From Bacteroidota bacterium (GTDB taxonomy: Bacteria > Bacteroidota > Bacteroidia > NS11-12g > UBA9320): a stretch of 17,007 bases of DNA. The position numbers and the translations under genes are program-made. Positions 1-7,784 of this stretch are shown one piece after another. The notes beneath the pieces are model-generated. The model did no database searches. It was given only the letters and a program-made list of their open reading frames with translations, and was not told where the DNA came from. The stretch lies in assembly GCA_024638525.1 (NCBI GenBank), contig JAHEKB010000023.1:1-17007 (forward strand), written 5' to 3'. Position 1 is the first letter of the stretch. Every line of letters starts with the position of its first letter.

Positions 1-572
1 AAATACTCTCAAGTGCTGTTGAACAAATGAGTGAGGGTGAGTTGCTACAGATGGAGAAAGCACGAAAGCTAGATATAACTGAAGAGGTGTATTTTGATAT
101 CATCAGCAAGAAAACAGCCAGTTTGTTGGCTTCTTGTTGTGGGATTGGAGCAATGAGTACCAGTACGGATGAGGATGTTCTTCGTCAAATTACTGAAATA
201 GGGATGAACATTGGAGTGGCATTTCAGATAAAGGATGATTTATTTGACTACGGCGATAATAATATTGGAAAGCCCACAGGAATTGACATCATCGAGAAGA
301 AGATGACTCTACCGCTGATATATGCGTTGGAGGGTGCTTCAAAGAGCGAAAGAAGAAAATGGCTGCGGGTGATAAAAAAGCCAAAGAAGTCCAAGGCAGA
401 AGTAAAAGAGGTGGTCCAGTTTGTTATTGATGCTGGTGGTTTAGACTACGGGGTAAAGCGCATGGAAGAATTCAAACAAAAAGCACTTGACGGTTTAGCC
501 AAAATAGAGTGCAATTCAAGCCCGGAATACCTCATCGCTTTGATTAATTACGTAATTGAGCGCAAAAAGTAG
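1..572 (+). CDS. Polyprenyl diphosphate synthase, 3' end (partial)
   Basis: This is the C-terminal 189 residues of a trans-isoprenyl diphosphate synthase, which condenses isopentenyl diphosphate with allylic diphosphates to make quinone or carotenoid precursors in the cytoplasm. The reading frame is already open at base 3, so the gene begins upstream and the ATG at 27 is internal. The second aspartate-rich motif (KDDLFDYGD, about residues 77-85 of the visible part), followed by GKPTGID, binds the Mg-diphosphate of IPP. The segment A-x-x-x-M-S-E-G-E-L-x-Q just before it also fits the family. The first DDxxD motif lies outside the window, so chain length (octaprenyl, geranylgeranyl or other) cannot be judged. 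The family assignment is secure; substrate specificity is not. Confidence 0.93.
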   Translation, partial: ILSSAVEQMSEGELLQMEKARKLDITEEVYFDIISKKTASLLASCCGIGAMSTSTDEDVLRQITEIGMNIGVAFQIKDDLFDYGDNNIGKPTGIDIIEKKMTLPLIYALEGASKSERRKWLRVIKKPKKSKAEVKEVVQFVIDAGGLDYGVKRMEEFKQKALDGLAKIECNSSPEYLIALINYVIERKK

Positions 573-638
573 CAAACGTAATACTCAGAAAAACAGGCAC
601 TGATAAATTTTATTATTTTTTTATGCAACCTAGGTCAC

Positions 639-660
639 CTTGTTCAGACCAATGAACAAG
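639..660. promoter_or_regulatory. Perfect 8-bp inverted repeat in the leader of the PKD protein gene
   Basis: CTTGTTCA (639-646) and TGAACAAG (653-660) are exact reverse complements separated by six bases. The repeat ends 13 bases before the ATG at 674. No T-tract follows, so it does not look like a terminator of the preceding gene. It could be an operator or an mRNA leader hairpin. The rest of the gap from 573 to 673 is AT-rich and shows only one-mismatch versions of the TAnnTTTG box (near 605-625), with no upstream TTG. Confidence 0.45.
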
Positions 661-673
661 AAAACAAATTGCT

Positions 674-2320
674 ATGAATATGTTAAGCCATTTGAAGACA
701 ACTTTACTAGGTAAAACTCTTCTACTTAATCTTTTATTAATCATGCTTGTCCCGGCAATGGGCCAAACGAATCAGTGTAAATCAGATTTTGAATTCAAAA
801 TTGATCAAAACTCTAAAACCATTAAACTTCATGCAAGATCTAACAGACAGCCTGTGGTATTTGGTTGGACTATCAGCGATGGTTCTACTTATAGAGGTCA
901 ATCCATTTCGCACACATTTAGGGCTGCCGGTACCTACAGGGTTTGTCTTAAAACAATAGCCTATGACAGTGTCACCAACACTAGGTGTACAACGGATGTC
1001 TGTAAACCAATTACTATAGTTGATTGCAGTAGACTAGAGGCAAAATTTGATCTGAGACAAGATGGTAAGACCATCAAGGTTATTGGAAACTCGAACAGTA
1101 AACATGCAGTTTATGCATTTTCTTTTGGCGACGGAACAATAAAGAGGGGAAAAGAGTTGAAGCACACATATGACAAAGGCGGTGCATATGAGGTATGTCT
1201 TGTTGTAAAAGATACGCTGCACGGGTGTATTACTCGAGTGTGCAAAAAGGTCTTAATTCAGAAAGACTGTGAACTCGAAGCCAAATATCTATACAGACAA
1301 GATGGAAACGATTTCAAATTCTTGGCAAAGGCCAATCAGAGACCAGCTCGATTTGTATGGGACTTTGGAGATGGCACTACAGCTTATGGAGATGAAGTTA
1401 AACATTCATATAAGAAACCAGGTATCTATAAGGTTTGCTTAACCGTCTATAGTCAAAGCACCACGTCAAATAAACTCTGTAAAGTGGAAGTTTGTAAACG
1501 TGTTGTTGTTAAGAAGAAAGAGAGAGAATGTGAATTGCGTGCTGATTTCGACTTCAAAGTTCACAAGAATAAGCTCTATGTAGAGGCCAAATCCAATGAG
1601 AAAAATGTTCATTTCTTCTGGACTTTTGGCGATGGATCTGATGCCAGCGGGCAGCGACAAAAGCACAAGTATGACAGACCAGGTGTCTACGAAGTTTGCT
1701 TAATTGTATTCAATCCTAAGACCAAGTGTAAAGTCTGCGTATGTAAAAAGGTGATTATCGTTAAGCCATGTAAATTAAAGGCTGAAATAAGAACTCGTCA
1801 AAGCAGCAATATAGTATTGTTCAAAGCGAGGAGTAATGCTTCAGCCAATGCGAGCTACTACTGGGATTTTGGAGATGGGAACACCGGTAAAGGCAAGGCA
1901 ATTAGACACAGCTACGCTAAGAGAGGTGTATACAAAGTAAAACTGGTAATTGCGGACAGAAATGCCGATTGTAAAATAGTGAAGTATACCGTCATCTATA
2001 TCGGGGTTAAACCTCCAAAGCGAGCCGCACTTCAGTTGGACAATTCAAGCAGTGTCGAGAGAACTGAAAGTGACGAAACTCCTTTAGAGTGGAGAGCGAA
2101 TGTATCACCGGTACCTGCCATAAATAAGATTGATGTGACTTCAGCGGATAAGGAACTTACGAAAGTCAAGATATATAGCTCGGATGGCACATTGGCCTTA
2201 GAAATAGACAAAGACCTTCATAATATTGACATTTCAATATTGAGCAAAGGATTTTACTACGCCCATGTGTATGCAAAAGACGGTACTTTTAAAATCGTCA
2301 AGTTCATCAAAGAATCATGA
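674..2320 (+). CDS. Secreted multi-PKD-repeat protein with T9SS sorting domain
   Basis: This 548-residue protein is predicted to be exported and surface-attached or released by the type IX secretion system. A signal peptide covers about residues 1-30, ending near AMGQ. Five PKD-type beta-sandwich repeats follow at about 35-116, 118-196, 199-280, 286-364 and 366-443. Repeats 2-5 carry the typical FGDG loop; the first has ISDG instead. Repeats 1-4 share a pattern: Cys at the start (35, 118, 199, 286), Cys in a Y-x-V-C-L strand (91, 175, 255, 342) and one or more Cys before the last strand, suggesting internal disulfides. The C-terminal 75-80 residues (VSPVPAINKI, then a GFYYAHVY strand and a final KIVKFIKES) resemble a type A T9SS sorting domain. 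PKD proteins of this kind are often adhesins or binding modules. No catalytic domain is visible and the ligand is unknown. It is transcribed alone, with a strong terminator behind it. Confidence 0.88.
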   Translation: MNMLSHLKTTLLGKTLLLNLLLIMLVPAMGQTNQCKSDFEFKIDQNSKTIKLHARSNRQPVVFGWTISDGSTYRGQSISHTFRAAGTYRVCLKTIAYDSVTNTRCTTDVCKPITIVDCSRLEAKFDLRQDGKTIKVIGNSNSKHAVYAFSFGDGTIKRGKELKHTYDKGGAYEVCLVVKDTLHGCITRVCKKVLIQKDCELEAKYLYRQDGNDFKFLAKANQRPARFVWDFGDGTTAYGDEVKHSYKKPGIYKVCLTVYSQSTTSNKLCKVEVCKRVVVKKKERECELRADFDFKVHKNKLYVEAKSNEKNVHFFWTFGDGSDASGQRQKHKYDRPGVYEVCLIVFNPKTKCKVCVCKKVIIVKPCKLKAEIRTRQSSNIVLFKARSNASANASYYWDFGDGNTGKGKAIRHSYAKRGVYKVKLVIADRNADCKIVKYTVIYIGVKPPKRAALQLDNSSSVERTESDETPLEWRANVSPVPAINKIDVTSADKELTKVKIYSSDGTLALEIDKDLHNIDISILSKGFYYAHVYAKDGTFKIVKFIKES

Positions 2321-2342
2321 ACTTAGCTAATGCTTGAGATGT

Positions 2343-2371
2343 AAGGGGAAGCCAAACGCTTCCCCTTTTTT
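2343..2371 (+). terminator. Rho-independent terminator after the PKD protein gene
   Basis: A perfect 10-bp stem, AAGGGGAAGC (2343-2352) and GCTTCCCCTT (2358-2367), encloses the loop CAAAC and runs into a T-tract ending at 2371. It lies 22 bases after the stop codon and separates this gene from the YbaB gene. Confidence 0.9.
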
Positions 2372-2412
2372 ATTTGATAGACGAAAGTTGTTGATTAACA
2401 GATCATTAAGCA

Positions 2413-2442
2413 TTGGTATTATGTCACCAATATATATAGTTG
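2413..2442 (+). promoter_or_regulatory. Candidate promoter for the YbaB gene
   Basis: TTG at 2413-2415 and TATAGTTG at 2435-2442 are 19 bases apart. This fits the Bacteroidota -33/-7 arrangement with one mismatch to TAnnTTTG. A 6-bp inverted repeat, ATTGGT (2412-2417) and ACCAAT (2426-2431), overlaps the -33 side. Another near-match, TATATTCG, lies at 2475-2482 without a well-spaced TTG. This is inference from consensus only. Confidence 0.3.
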
Positions 2443-2512
2443 TTTTTAGCAAGAATAGATTAATTGTCCATTGATATATTCGCAATTACCAAACTAGCAA
2501 CACAGATTGAAA

Positions 2513-2809
2513 ATGTTCGGATTAAACAAGATTAAAGAAGCACAAAAAAAAGCCGAGGAGTTCAAATCTAGCCTCTCCTCAAAGTCATTTGAAGGTGAAT
2601 CCCTAAATGGAATGGTCAAAGCCGTCTGCAGTGGGTCAAAAGAATTGCAATCCATTGCTATCAATGAAAGCATTTATAAAATTCGTGAGCAGAATGAGGT
2701 GGAAGAAATGATTGTTGAAGCCGTAAATGAAGCGCTGGCTAAAGCAGATTCTGAAGCAAAACAGCAAATGTCTGAATTGCTGCCAAACATTCCCGGTTTA
2801 AACCTTTAA
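2513..2809 (+). CDS. YbaB/EbfC-family nucleoid-associated protein
   Basis: This small cytoplasmic protein of 98 residues resembles YbaB/EbfC, dimeric DNA-binding proteins that coat the nucleoid. The visible features are the MFG-x-x-K start, a charged amphipathic helix rich in Lys/Glu (about residues 5-20), a central strand region (VKAVCSGSKELQSIAI) and a C-terminal helix ending in LLPNIPGLNL, which matches the usual PG-L end of the family. The frame is open from a TTG at 2507, but the ATG at 2513 gives the family-typical N-terminus and was chosen. In many bacteria ybaB lies beside dnaX and recR; here it stands alone. Its last 12 bases overlap the convergent ATL gene. The family call is good; DNA targets are unknown. 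Confidence 0.85.
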   Translation: MFGLNKIKEAQKKAEEFKSSLSSKSFEGESLNGMVKAVCSGSKELQSIAINESIYKIREQNEVEEMIVEAVNEALAKADSEAKQQMSELLPNIPGLNL

Positions 2810-3142
2810 TTCCTTCATAGGGTCCCAGAATAGCTCAGGAAAATCCTGAACTTGATCTGCCACTACTTTGATGCCTTCTAGCTCTAGTAGTCTTTGCATT
2901 TCATTTGGATGTCCAAAATGTGCTTTGCCACTTAGTATTCCAAGTCTGTTCAAAACTCTGTGTGCTGGAACCCTTGGTTCAACTGCATGGGCATTATTCA
3001 TAGCCCAGCCCACCATGCGAGCGGAACGGGCAGTACCGAGGTATTTTGCAATTGCCCCGTAGGAGCTAACTCTTCCCTTTGGTATTAATCTAACCACCTG
3101 ATAAACCATTTCAAAGAATGATTCGTTCTTATTAGGCATCAT
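2798..3142 (-). CDS. Alkyltransferase-like protein (ATL), MGMT-related, no catalytic Cys
   Basis: This is a 114-residue protein with the DNA-binding fold of O6-alkylguanine-DNA alkyltransferase. The helix-turn-helix region (IPKGRVSSYGAIAKYLG, with RSARMVG following) is clear. The active-site motif normally written PCHRV reads PAHRV, with Ala at residue 60 in place of the methyl-accepting Cys. Members lacking this Cys (Trp or Ala instead) cannot transfer the alkyl group; known ATLs bind O6-alkylguanine and flag it for nucleotide excision repair. It is shorter than Ada or Ogt because the N-terminal domain is absent. The frame extends upstream to ATGs at 3160 and 3193, but the Met-Met at 3142 best matches family length, and the 3193 start would run almost into the -7 box of the divergent gene. 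Its 3' end overlaps the YbaB gene tail to tail. Confidence 0.88.
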   Translation of the reverse strand: MMPNKNESFFEMVYQVVRLIPKGRVSSYGAIAKYLGTARSARMVGWAMNNAHAVEPRVPAHRVLNRLGILSGKAHFGHPNEMQRLLELEGIKVVADQVQDFPELFWDPMKELKV

Positions 3143-3194
3143 TTTTGTATTTACTGACATATAATGCAACAAATGGCCGACCAAAGGTATCATC

Positions 3195-3202
3195 TATTTT
3201 TG
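3195..3202 (+). promoter_or_regulatory. Candidate -7 box for the TlpA-like gene
   Basis: TATTTTTG is an exact match to the Bacteroidota -7 consensus TAnnTTTG. It lies 20 bases before the ATG at 3223. No TTG stands 19-21 bases upstream, so the -33 element is missing or weak. Confidence 0.4.
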
Positions 3203-3222
3203 TAGGCCTCATAAATTAAGCA

Positions 3223-4653
3223 ATGAAGAAAACACTAATACTCCTACTTAGCATTATCGCAAGTATCACCTCAATGGCGCAGTCCTATGACATTGTTGTC
3301 AAGATTGATGGACTTGACTGTGCGGAAGAGCTGATTCTCGCTAACCATTTTGGCAATAAACAATACATTAGAGACACTTCTGACTGTATCAATGGTGAAT
3401 TTCACTTCCAGGGGAATGAGCAACTGGAGTCAGGGATATACTTAGTCGTTATGCCAGATCGAAGGTATTTCGAAATAGTTGTTTCTAAAGACGAAGATCA
3501 GAACACCTACAGGTTTGAAACTGATACACTATTGGAACCCGATGAAACTGTGGTAACAGGGAGCTTAGAAAATGAGATTTTCTATGGATTTAATGCATAT
3601 GCAGCGGAACAAGGCAGGGCGGCTGGAGCATTGAGAAAAGCCATTGATGCTGAAGAGGACGAAGCTGATAAAAAGAAATTACAGGAAGAGTTAAGGGAAA
3701 TTGGGATTCAGGTGAAAAACCGTCGGAAACAAGTAATCATAGATTACCCCAACAGCTTCATCGCCAAGATTTACAATGCCATGCAAGAAGTGGTTATTCC
3801 TGATCCCCCAGCAGAATGGTCAGACTCCATGCGCAACATTGAGGCCTATATGTATGTGCGCAATCATTTCTGGGATAATATAGATAATGGAGAAGACGGT
3901 TTGGTTAGAACCCCAATATTCCATGCTAAACTAAAAGAGTATTTTGATGACTATGTCCCGCCTATCGCAGATACGTCAATAATGTTAGCTGATCAGCTGA
4001 TCAATAGAATGGAGGCAGAAGGAAGCCCTGAACAATTCAAATACACCATACACTTTTTGCTTACTTATTTTCAGAAGTCAAAGTATATGTGTTTTGACAA
4101 GGCGTTGCACCACATAACTAAGAATTATTACTGCAATGGAAGGGCATTTTGGGCAGACTCAACTTTGAGAGCTGATATGTGCGAACAAAGCGATAAAATG
4201 GGGCCAACTCTCTGCGATCTTGTAGCTCCAGACATGATAATGCCCGATTCTACTTTCAGCAGGAGGTACCAATTACATGCAGTAAAGACACCGGTAACCG
4301 TAGTAGTTTTTTGGGACATTGACTGCGGACATTGTAAAAAAGAGATGCCTATTATCAAGCAATACTACGATAGCTGCAATAAAGAAGAAGTATTCATCTA
4401 CGCAGTGTACACGCAAGGGAATTGGCAAGGATGGAAGGACTATATCCGAGAAAATGAAATGAACTTTTTAAATGTAGCTAATGCCTTTGGTGAGGATGAT
4501 TTTAGAAAGGACTATAACATTATTAGTACTCCTCAGATTTATGTCTTAGACAATGATAAAAAGATCAAATTCAAAAAAATCGCTGCCAAGGACATTGCCA
4601 ATATAGTAGATCATCTATTAGAAGAACAACGCGATTCTGGGGTCCTTGAGTAG
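3223..4653 (+). CDS. Exported TlpA-like thioredoxin-fold protein (DUF5106-type)
   Basis: This is a 476-residue exported protein with a signal peptide at residues 1-19 (cut before QSYD). The N-terminal 100 residues form a beta-rich domain of the type found before thioredoxin domains in Bacteroidota (DUF4369-like). A charged helical segment (about 125-170) and a helical middle region (about 195-335, resembling DUF5106) follow. The C-terminal thioredoxin fold (about 340-470) has the redox motif CGHC at 368-371 in VVFWDIDCGHCKKEMP and the cis-proline in STPQIYVLD (Pro437). Such proteins act outside the cytoplasmic membrane as thiol-disulfide reductases. The segment W-x-x-x-I-R-E-N after the motif is typical of the TlpA/ResA group. 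Extra cysteines (33, 55, 290, 304, 320, 331, 385) may be substrates or structural. The partner is unknown. It stops 12 bases before the convergent gene at 4666. Confidence 0.85.
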   Translation: MKKTLILLLSIIASITSMAQSYDIVVKIDGLDCAEELILANHFGNKQYIRDTSDCINGEFHFQGNEQLESGIYLVVMPDRRYFEIVVSKDEDQNTYRFETDTLLEPDETVVTGSLENEIFYGFNAYAAEQGRAAGALRKAIDAEEDEADKKKLQEELREIGIQVKNRRKQVIIDYPNSFIAKIYNAMQEVVIPDPPAEWSDSMRNIEAYMYVRNHFWDNIDNGEDGLVRTPIFHAKLKEYFDDYVPPIADTSIMLADQLINRMEAEGSPEQFKYTIHFLLTYFQKSKYMCFDKALHHITKNYYCNGRAFWADSTLRADMCEQSDKMGPTLCDLVAPDMIMPDSTFSRRYQLHAVKTPVTVVVFWDIDCGHCKKEMPIIKQYYDSCNKEEVFIYAVYTQGNWQGWKDYIRENEMNFLNVANAFGEDDFRKDYNIISTPQIYVLDNDKKIKFKKIAAKDIANIVDHLLEEQRDSGVLE

Positions 4654-4665
4654 AACGGGCTCTGG

Positions 4666-5304
4666 TTATTCTTTATCCATATTAAACACTCGATGATATA
4701 GGGGAATTACAGCGATTGAAATTCCTAAATTATAATAAGGAGAGCTCATTTTCAACACTTCTGAATTTCCGAGATTAATCCTATACCCAACACCAGACTT
4801 TAAGATCAACCAATCTATGAGTTTAAAATAGGCATTTATACCGCTTTCTATAGGTATAACAACATCCATATCCCTGAGCAGCAGCTCGCCATCGCTAAAA
4901 TGATCATTGGTAACTGAGCCTATTCCTATCTGCACAGGAGTTCTCAAGGTCAATCGTCCCTTTTGATAAAAACTGTGTTCAACTCCAAAACTTATATAGC
5001 TGAGGCTAGTTGCTTTAAGCACCGAATCAGCTTCAAATACCTCGCTGTTCACCAACCATTTTTTACTTTCATTACTAAATCCGTAGAGGGCAATAAAAAA
5101 TTTGATGTGTTCACTGTAATCCAGTCCCGCTTGCAGTCCGTATAGCTTTACCTCATCAGCTTTGACAAAGGTGTTTCGATTGTGAAAACTCAATACAAAG
5201 CGAGGTTTTTCCTTCATAGCATTTTTAATGCTGTCCATAGCACTGTCTTGAGCGAACATTGGGCTGGCGCTCAAAATAATCAGTAGAAATAGGAGAGGTC
5301 GCAA
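4666..5304 (-). CDS. Exported protein of unknown function, possibly a small outer-membrane barrel
   Basis: I do not recognise a named family for this 212-residue protein. A signal peptide is clear (about residues 1-18, LLFLLIILSASPMFAQ). The mature part has alternating strand-like segments such as LSYISFGVEHSFY, LTLRTPVQIGIGS, SGINAYFKLIDWLILKSGVGY and YYNLGISIAVIPLY. These resemble transmembrane beta-hairpins with Gly/Tyr-rich turns, as in Bacteroidota outer-membrane or PorT-like proteins. There are no cysteines and no lipobox, so a lipoprotein is unlikely. It is divergent from the MBOAT gene, with only 35 bases between the starts, and convergent with the TlpA-like gene. Barrel topology is inferred from amphipathic strands and is not demonstrated. 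Confidence 0.7.
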   Translation of the reverse strand: MRPLLFLLIILSASPMFAQDSAMDSIKNAMKEKPRFVLSFHNRNTFVKADEVKLYGLQAGLDYSEHIKFFIALYGFSNESKKWLVNSEVFEADSVLKATSLSYISFGVEHSFYQKGRLTLRTPVQIGIGSVTNDHFSDGELLLRDMDVVIPIESGINAYFKLIDWLILKSGVGYRINLGNSEVLKMSSPYYNLGISIAVIPLYHRVFNMDKE

Positions 5305-5311
5305 AGCGGTT

Positions 5312-5330
5312 TATTTTTGCTTCAGCAAAA
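5312..5330 (+). promoter_or_regulatory. -7 box and hairpin between divergent genes
   Basis: TATTTTTG (5312-5319) matches TAnnTTTG exactly and points toward the MBOAT gene, whose GTG lies 20 bases on. The same bases form one arm of a hairpin: TTTTGC (5315-5320), loop TTCA, GCAAAA (5325-5330), extendable with one bulged T. No TTG is present at the -33 position. Because the two genes start only 35 bases apart, any protein bound here would affect both. Confidence 0.35.
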
Positions 5331-5339
5331 TAAGTCTTA

Positions 5340-6749
5340 GTGCTATTCAATTCCGTCAGCTACCTCATTTTTTTACCCATAGTGGTCATTGGGTTTTACC
5401 TATTGCCCAAGAAGTATAGGTGGCTTTTGCTCTTATCAGCGAGTTACTTTTTTTACGCCTATTGGAAAATAGAGTACTTGGCATTGATCTTAATCTCGAC
5501 ATTGGTCGACTACCTTGCATCTAATCAAATTGCTGCGTCCAAGGGTAATTTGGCCAAGAGGCTGTGGCTGTCAGCCAGTATAGGGACAAATCTGGGGATA
5601 CTCTTTCTGTTCAAATACTTAAAGCTCTTCTTGCCCCCCAAAGAACTGATGCATCTCAGCATTAAAGCGGCGGAAAATCCTATGATAGGCGAGTTGCAAT
5701 ACGCTCTTTACTTAATTATTCCGGTCGGTATTTCATTTTACACCTTTCAGACCATGAGCTATACCCTCGATGTGTACTGGGGTAAGATAAAAGCTGAAAA
5801 ACACCTAGGGAAGTTTGCCCTCTTTGTCTGTTTTTTCCCTCAACTGGTAGCGGGACCGATTGAGCGCTTTAGCCGGCTTAGACCTCAACTCAATGGAGAT
5901 CAGTTGCTTGACAGCAATAATTTAAAGAATGGCTTAAGGCTTATTCTCTTTGGATTCTTTCTCAAACTCTGCCTTGCTGATAATTTAGCTCAAACAGTCG
6001 ATCCCGTTTATGCTAATCCCGAGATGTATTCTCGCTGGAATATTATTCTGGGAACCTTTCTGTTTGGATTCCAGATATATGGCGATTTCGCTGGTTACTC
6101 TCTTATTGCTCAGGGGAGTGCCTTATTACTCGGTATCAGACTGATTGATAATTTTAAGAACCCCTACCTAAGTCGTTCTATTTCAGAGTTTTGGTCTAGA
6201 TGGCATATTTCATTGAGCACCTGGTTCCGAGATTACTTATACATTCCGCTGGGAGGGAATAGGGTAAATAAATTACGCTGGCTCATCAATATTTTACTGG
6301 TCTTTGCCATAAGTGGATTTTGGCATGGGGCGGAATGGACCTTTATCATTTGGGGAAGCATACATGCATTGCTCTATTTGGCAGAACGGCTATTCAAGCA
6401 TTTGGCGCTGCCTCCGGTTCTAATGAGAGGAACGGGATGGTTTTTTACTTTCTTTTTTGTCTGCATAGCATGGGTGTTTTTTAGAGCAAACAATATAGAA
6501 GCAGTTCAATATATTTGGAATGCTTTTCTCAGCAATAGCGGAGTTGAAAGTTTGAATTTCAATCATGGATTCTTATTAATTACTATTGTCTTCATATTCT
6601 TTGAATTTGCTTTATACAATAACAGGTTCGACCGTTGGATAGGCCATAGGAAGGTGTGGCTTAGGTGGTTGGTCTATATTCTTCTCTTGGCTATGATTCT
6701 GTTGTTTGCAGGAGCAGTGAATCACCCCTTCATTTACTTCCAGTTTTGA
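5340..6749 (+). CDS. MBOAT-family O-acyltransferase (AlgI/DltB-like)
   Basis: This is a 469-residue polytopic membrane protein of the membrane-bound O-acyltransferase family. These proteins pass an acyl group (usually acetyl) from the cytoplasm across the membrane to an extracellular polysaccharide, teichoic acid or similar acceptor. The start is GTG at 5340; MLFNSVSYLIFLPIV is the usual N-terminus of AlgI-like proteins and no ATG fits. Family signatures are FFPQLVAGPIERF (165-177), the SEFWSRWHISLSTWFRDYLYIPLGG block (282-306) and GFWHGAEWTFIIWG (327-339), whose His329 corresponds to the invariant catalytic His. The protein ends HPFIYFQF, as many Bacteroidota homologues do. Its partner is the SGNH-like protein encoded directly downstream, overlapping by a TTGA junction. 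The acceptor is unknown, since no polysaccharide genes lie nearby. Confidence 0.93.
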   Translation: MLFNSVSYLIFLPIVVIGFYLLPKKYRWLLLLSASYFFYAYWKIEYLALILISTLVDYLASNQIAASKGNLAKRLWLSASIGTNLGILFLFKYLKLFLPPKELMHLSIKAAENPMIGELQYALYLIIPVGISFYTFQTMSYTLDVYWGKIKAEKHLGKFALFVCFFPQLVAGPIERFSRLRPQLNGDQLLDSNNLKNGLRLILFGFFLKLCLADNLAQTVDPVYANPEMYSRWNIILGTFLFGFQIYGDFAGYSLIAQGSALLLGIRLIDNFKNPYLSRSISEFWSRWHISLSTWFRDYLYIPLGGNRVNKLRWLINILLVFAISGFWHGAEWTFIIWGSIHALLYLAERLFKHLALPPVLMRGTGWFFTFFFVCIAWVFFRANNIEAVQYIWNAFLSNSGVESLNFNHGFLLITIVFIFFEFALYNNRFDRWIGHRKVWLRWLVYILLLAMILLFAGAVNHPFIYFQF

Positions 6750-7777
6750 CATCTAGAAACAACATATTTTATTTTTTGAGCAGATTGAGTATAGTGTTTG
6801 TGTTTGTATGCTTGATGAATTGGGTCTACCTCAAGGTCTGGTGGGCCAAAGACCTTGTCAAGTATGATGCTCATGTACTTCAAGAGCTTTTAGAACGGCA
6901 GGACAGTTCTGATATCGTCTATTTTGGGGAGAGTTCTAATTTTTCAATACATCCCGAAGACACGCATGATTACAGCATTAGTCAATTAATAGATCTTCAA
7001 CTGGAGCAGTCAGTATCTACCTTAAATAAGGGAGCCTATCATGCTGGGATTTACAGACCTCTGATAGCTCGTTTGAATTCTCCAAAATTAAAAACGGTAA
7101 TCGTCACACTAAATTTAAGGACACTCAATCAAGCTACTATTCATGCTCCAATTGAGACAGCATTGCAAAAAGAAGCGAGGCTTTTTGAGAACTGTCCTCC
7201 TTTATTGAATAGAGTTCTACTCACACTTAATCACTATGACAATGCCAGTGCAGAGGAGAGGGACAAAGCCATGTGGCAGAGTTGGACTTACGACAGCTTG
7301 TACTCAGACAAATATGAATTTCCGGCGCCAACTATAAAAAGGTGGTGCGAACTTCCAAAGTTTGTAGATTCTGCGGGAATAGAGGATATGGAAAAACGAA
7401 CACTGGCTGATCATTACATTAAAGCATATGCCTTTCAGATTGATACTAGCACCAATCCAAGGATTGAACAATTGGATGAGATTGTGAGAATTTGTAAAGA
7501 AAAGAAGTTGAATCTTGTCTTTAACCTTCTAGCTGAGAATACAGAATATGCGGATAGTCTAGTAGGTGAAAACCTTGTTTGGCTCATGCGAAGTAACCGC
7601 GACCTCTTAGTGAACAGATACACTAGAATGGGAGCCTTGGTGGTTGATAATTTAGAAGCGGTGGATGGAGCACATTACACAGATCAAAATTGGACAACAG
7701 AACACTATGATCAGGTAGGTAGACAGCAATTAGCGGATAATATAGCGGAAGCCATTAATAGCTTTTCAGGGGAATAG
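6746..7777 (+). CDS. Membrane-anchored SGNH-like protein, partner of the MBOAT acyltransferase
   Basis: This protein of about 343 residues has one N-terminal membrane anchor (about residues 7-26) and an extracytoplasmic domain resembling SGNH acyltransferases/esterases of the AlgJ/AlgX/DltD type. The block I-like motif is IVYFGESSNFS (Ser63 as the probable nucleophile). The C-terminal TTEHYDQVGRQQLA segment (His320) resembles the family's His-containing block V. In such pairs the MBOAT protein delivers the acyl group and the SGNH partner transfers it. The start is uncertain: the frame is open from a GTG at 6665 inside the upstream gene, but its only ATG (6815) would remove the anchor. A TTG at 6746 overlapping the upstream stop as TTGA gives a sensible product; TTG at 6776 is an alternative. 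It ends seven bases before the convergent paaD. The fold is inferred from short motifs only. Confidence 0.75.
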   Translation: MTSRNNIFYFLSRLSIVFVFVCLMNWVYLKVWWAKDLVKYDAHVLQELLERQDSSDIVYFGESSNFSIHPEDTHDYSISQLIDLQLEQSVSTLNKGAYHAGIYRPLIARLNSPKLKTVIVTLNLRTLNQATIHAPIETALQKEARLFENCPPLLNRVLLTLNHYDNASAEERDKAMWQSWTYDSLYSDKYEFPAPTIKRWCELPKFVDSAGIEDMEKRTLADHYIKAYAFQIDTSTNPRIEQLDEIVRICKEKKLNLVFNLLAENTEYADSLVGENLVWLMRSNRDLLVNRYTRMGALVVDNLEAVDGAHYTDQNWTTEHYDQVGRQQLADNIAEAINSFSGE

Positions 7778-7784
7778 TAATGAG

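Noticed and set aside
3143..3193. Longer ATL reading frame starting at 3193
   Set aside because: The added residues do not resemble the family, and the start would lie two bases from the -7 box of the divergent gene.
6665..6745. GTG at 6665 as the start of the SGNH-like protein
   Set aside because: It would overlap the MBOAT gene by 85 bases and place a non-hydrophobic, low-complexity segment before the membrane anchor. The TTG at 6746 fits better.
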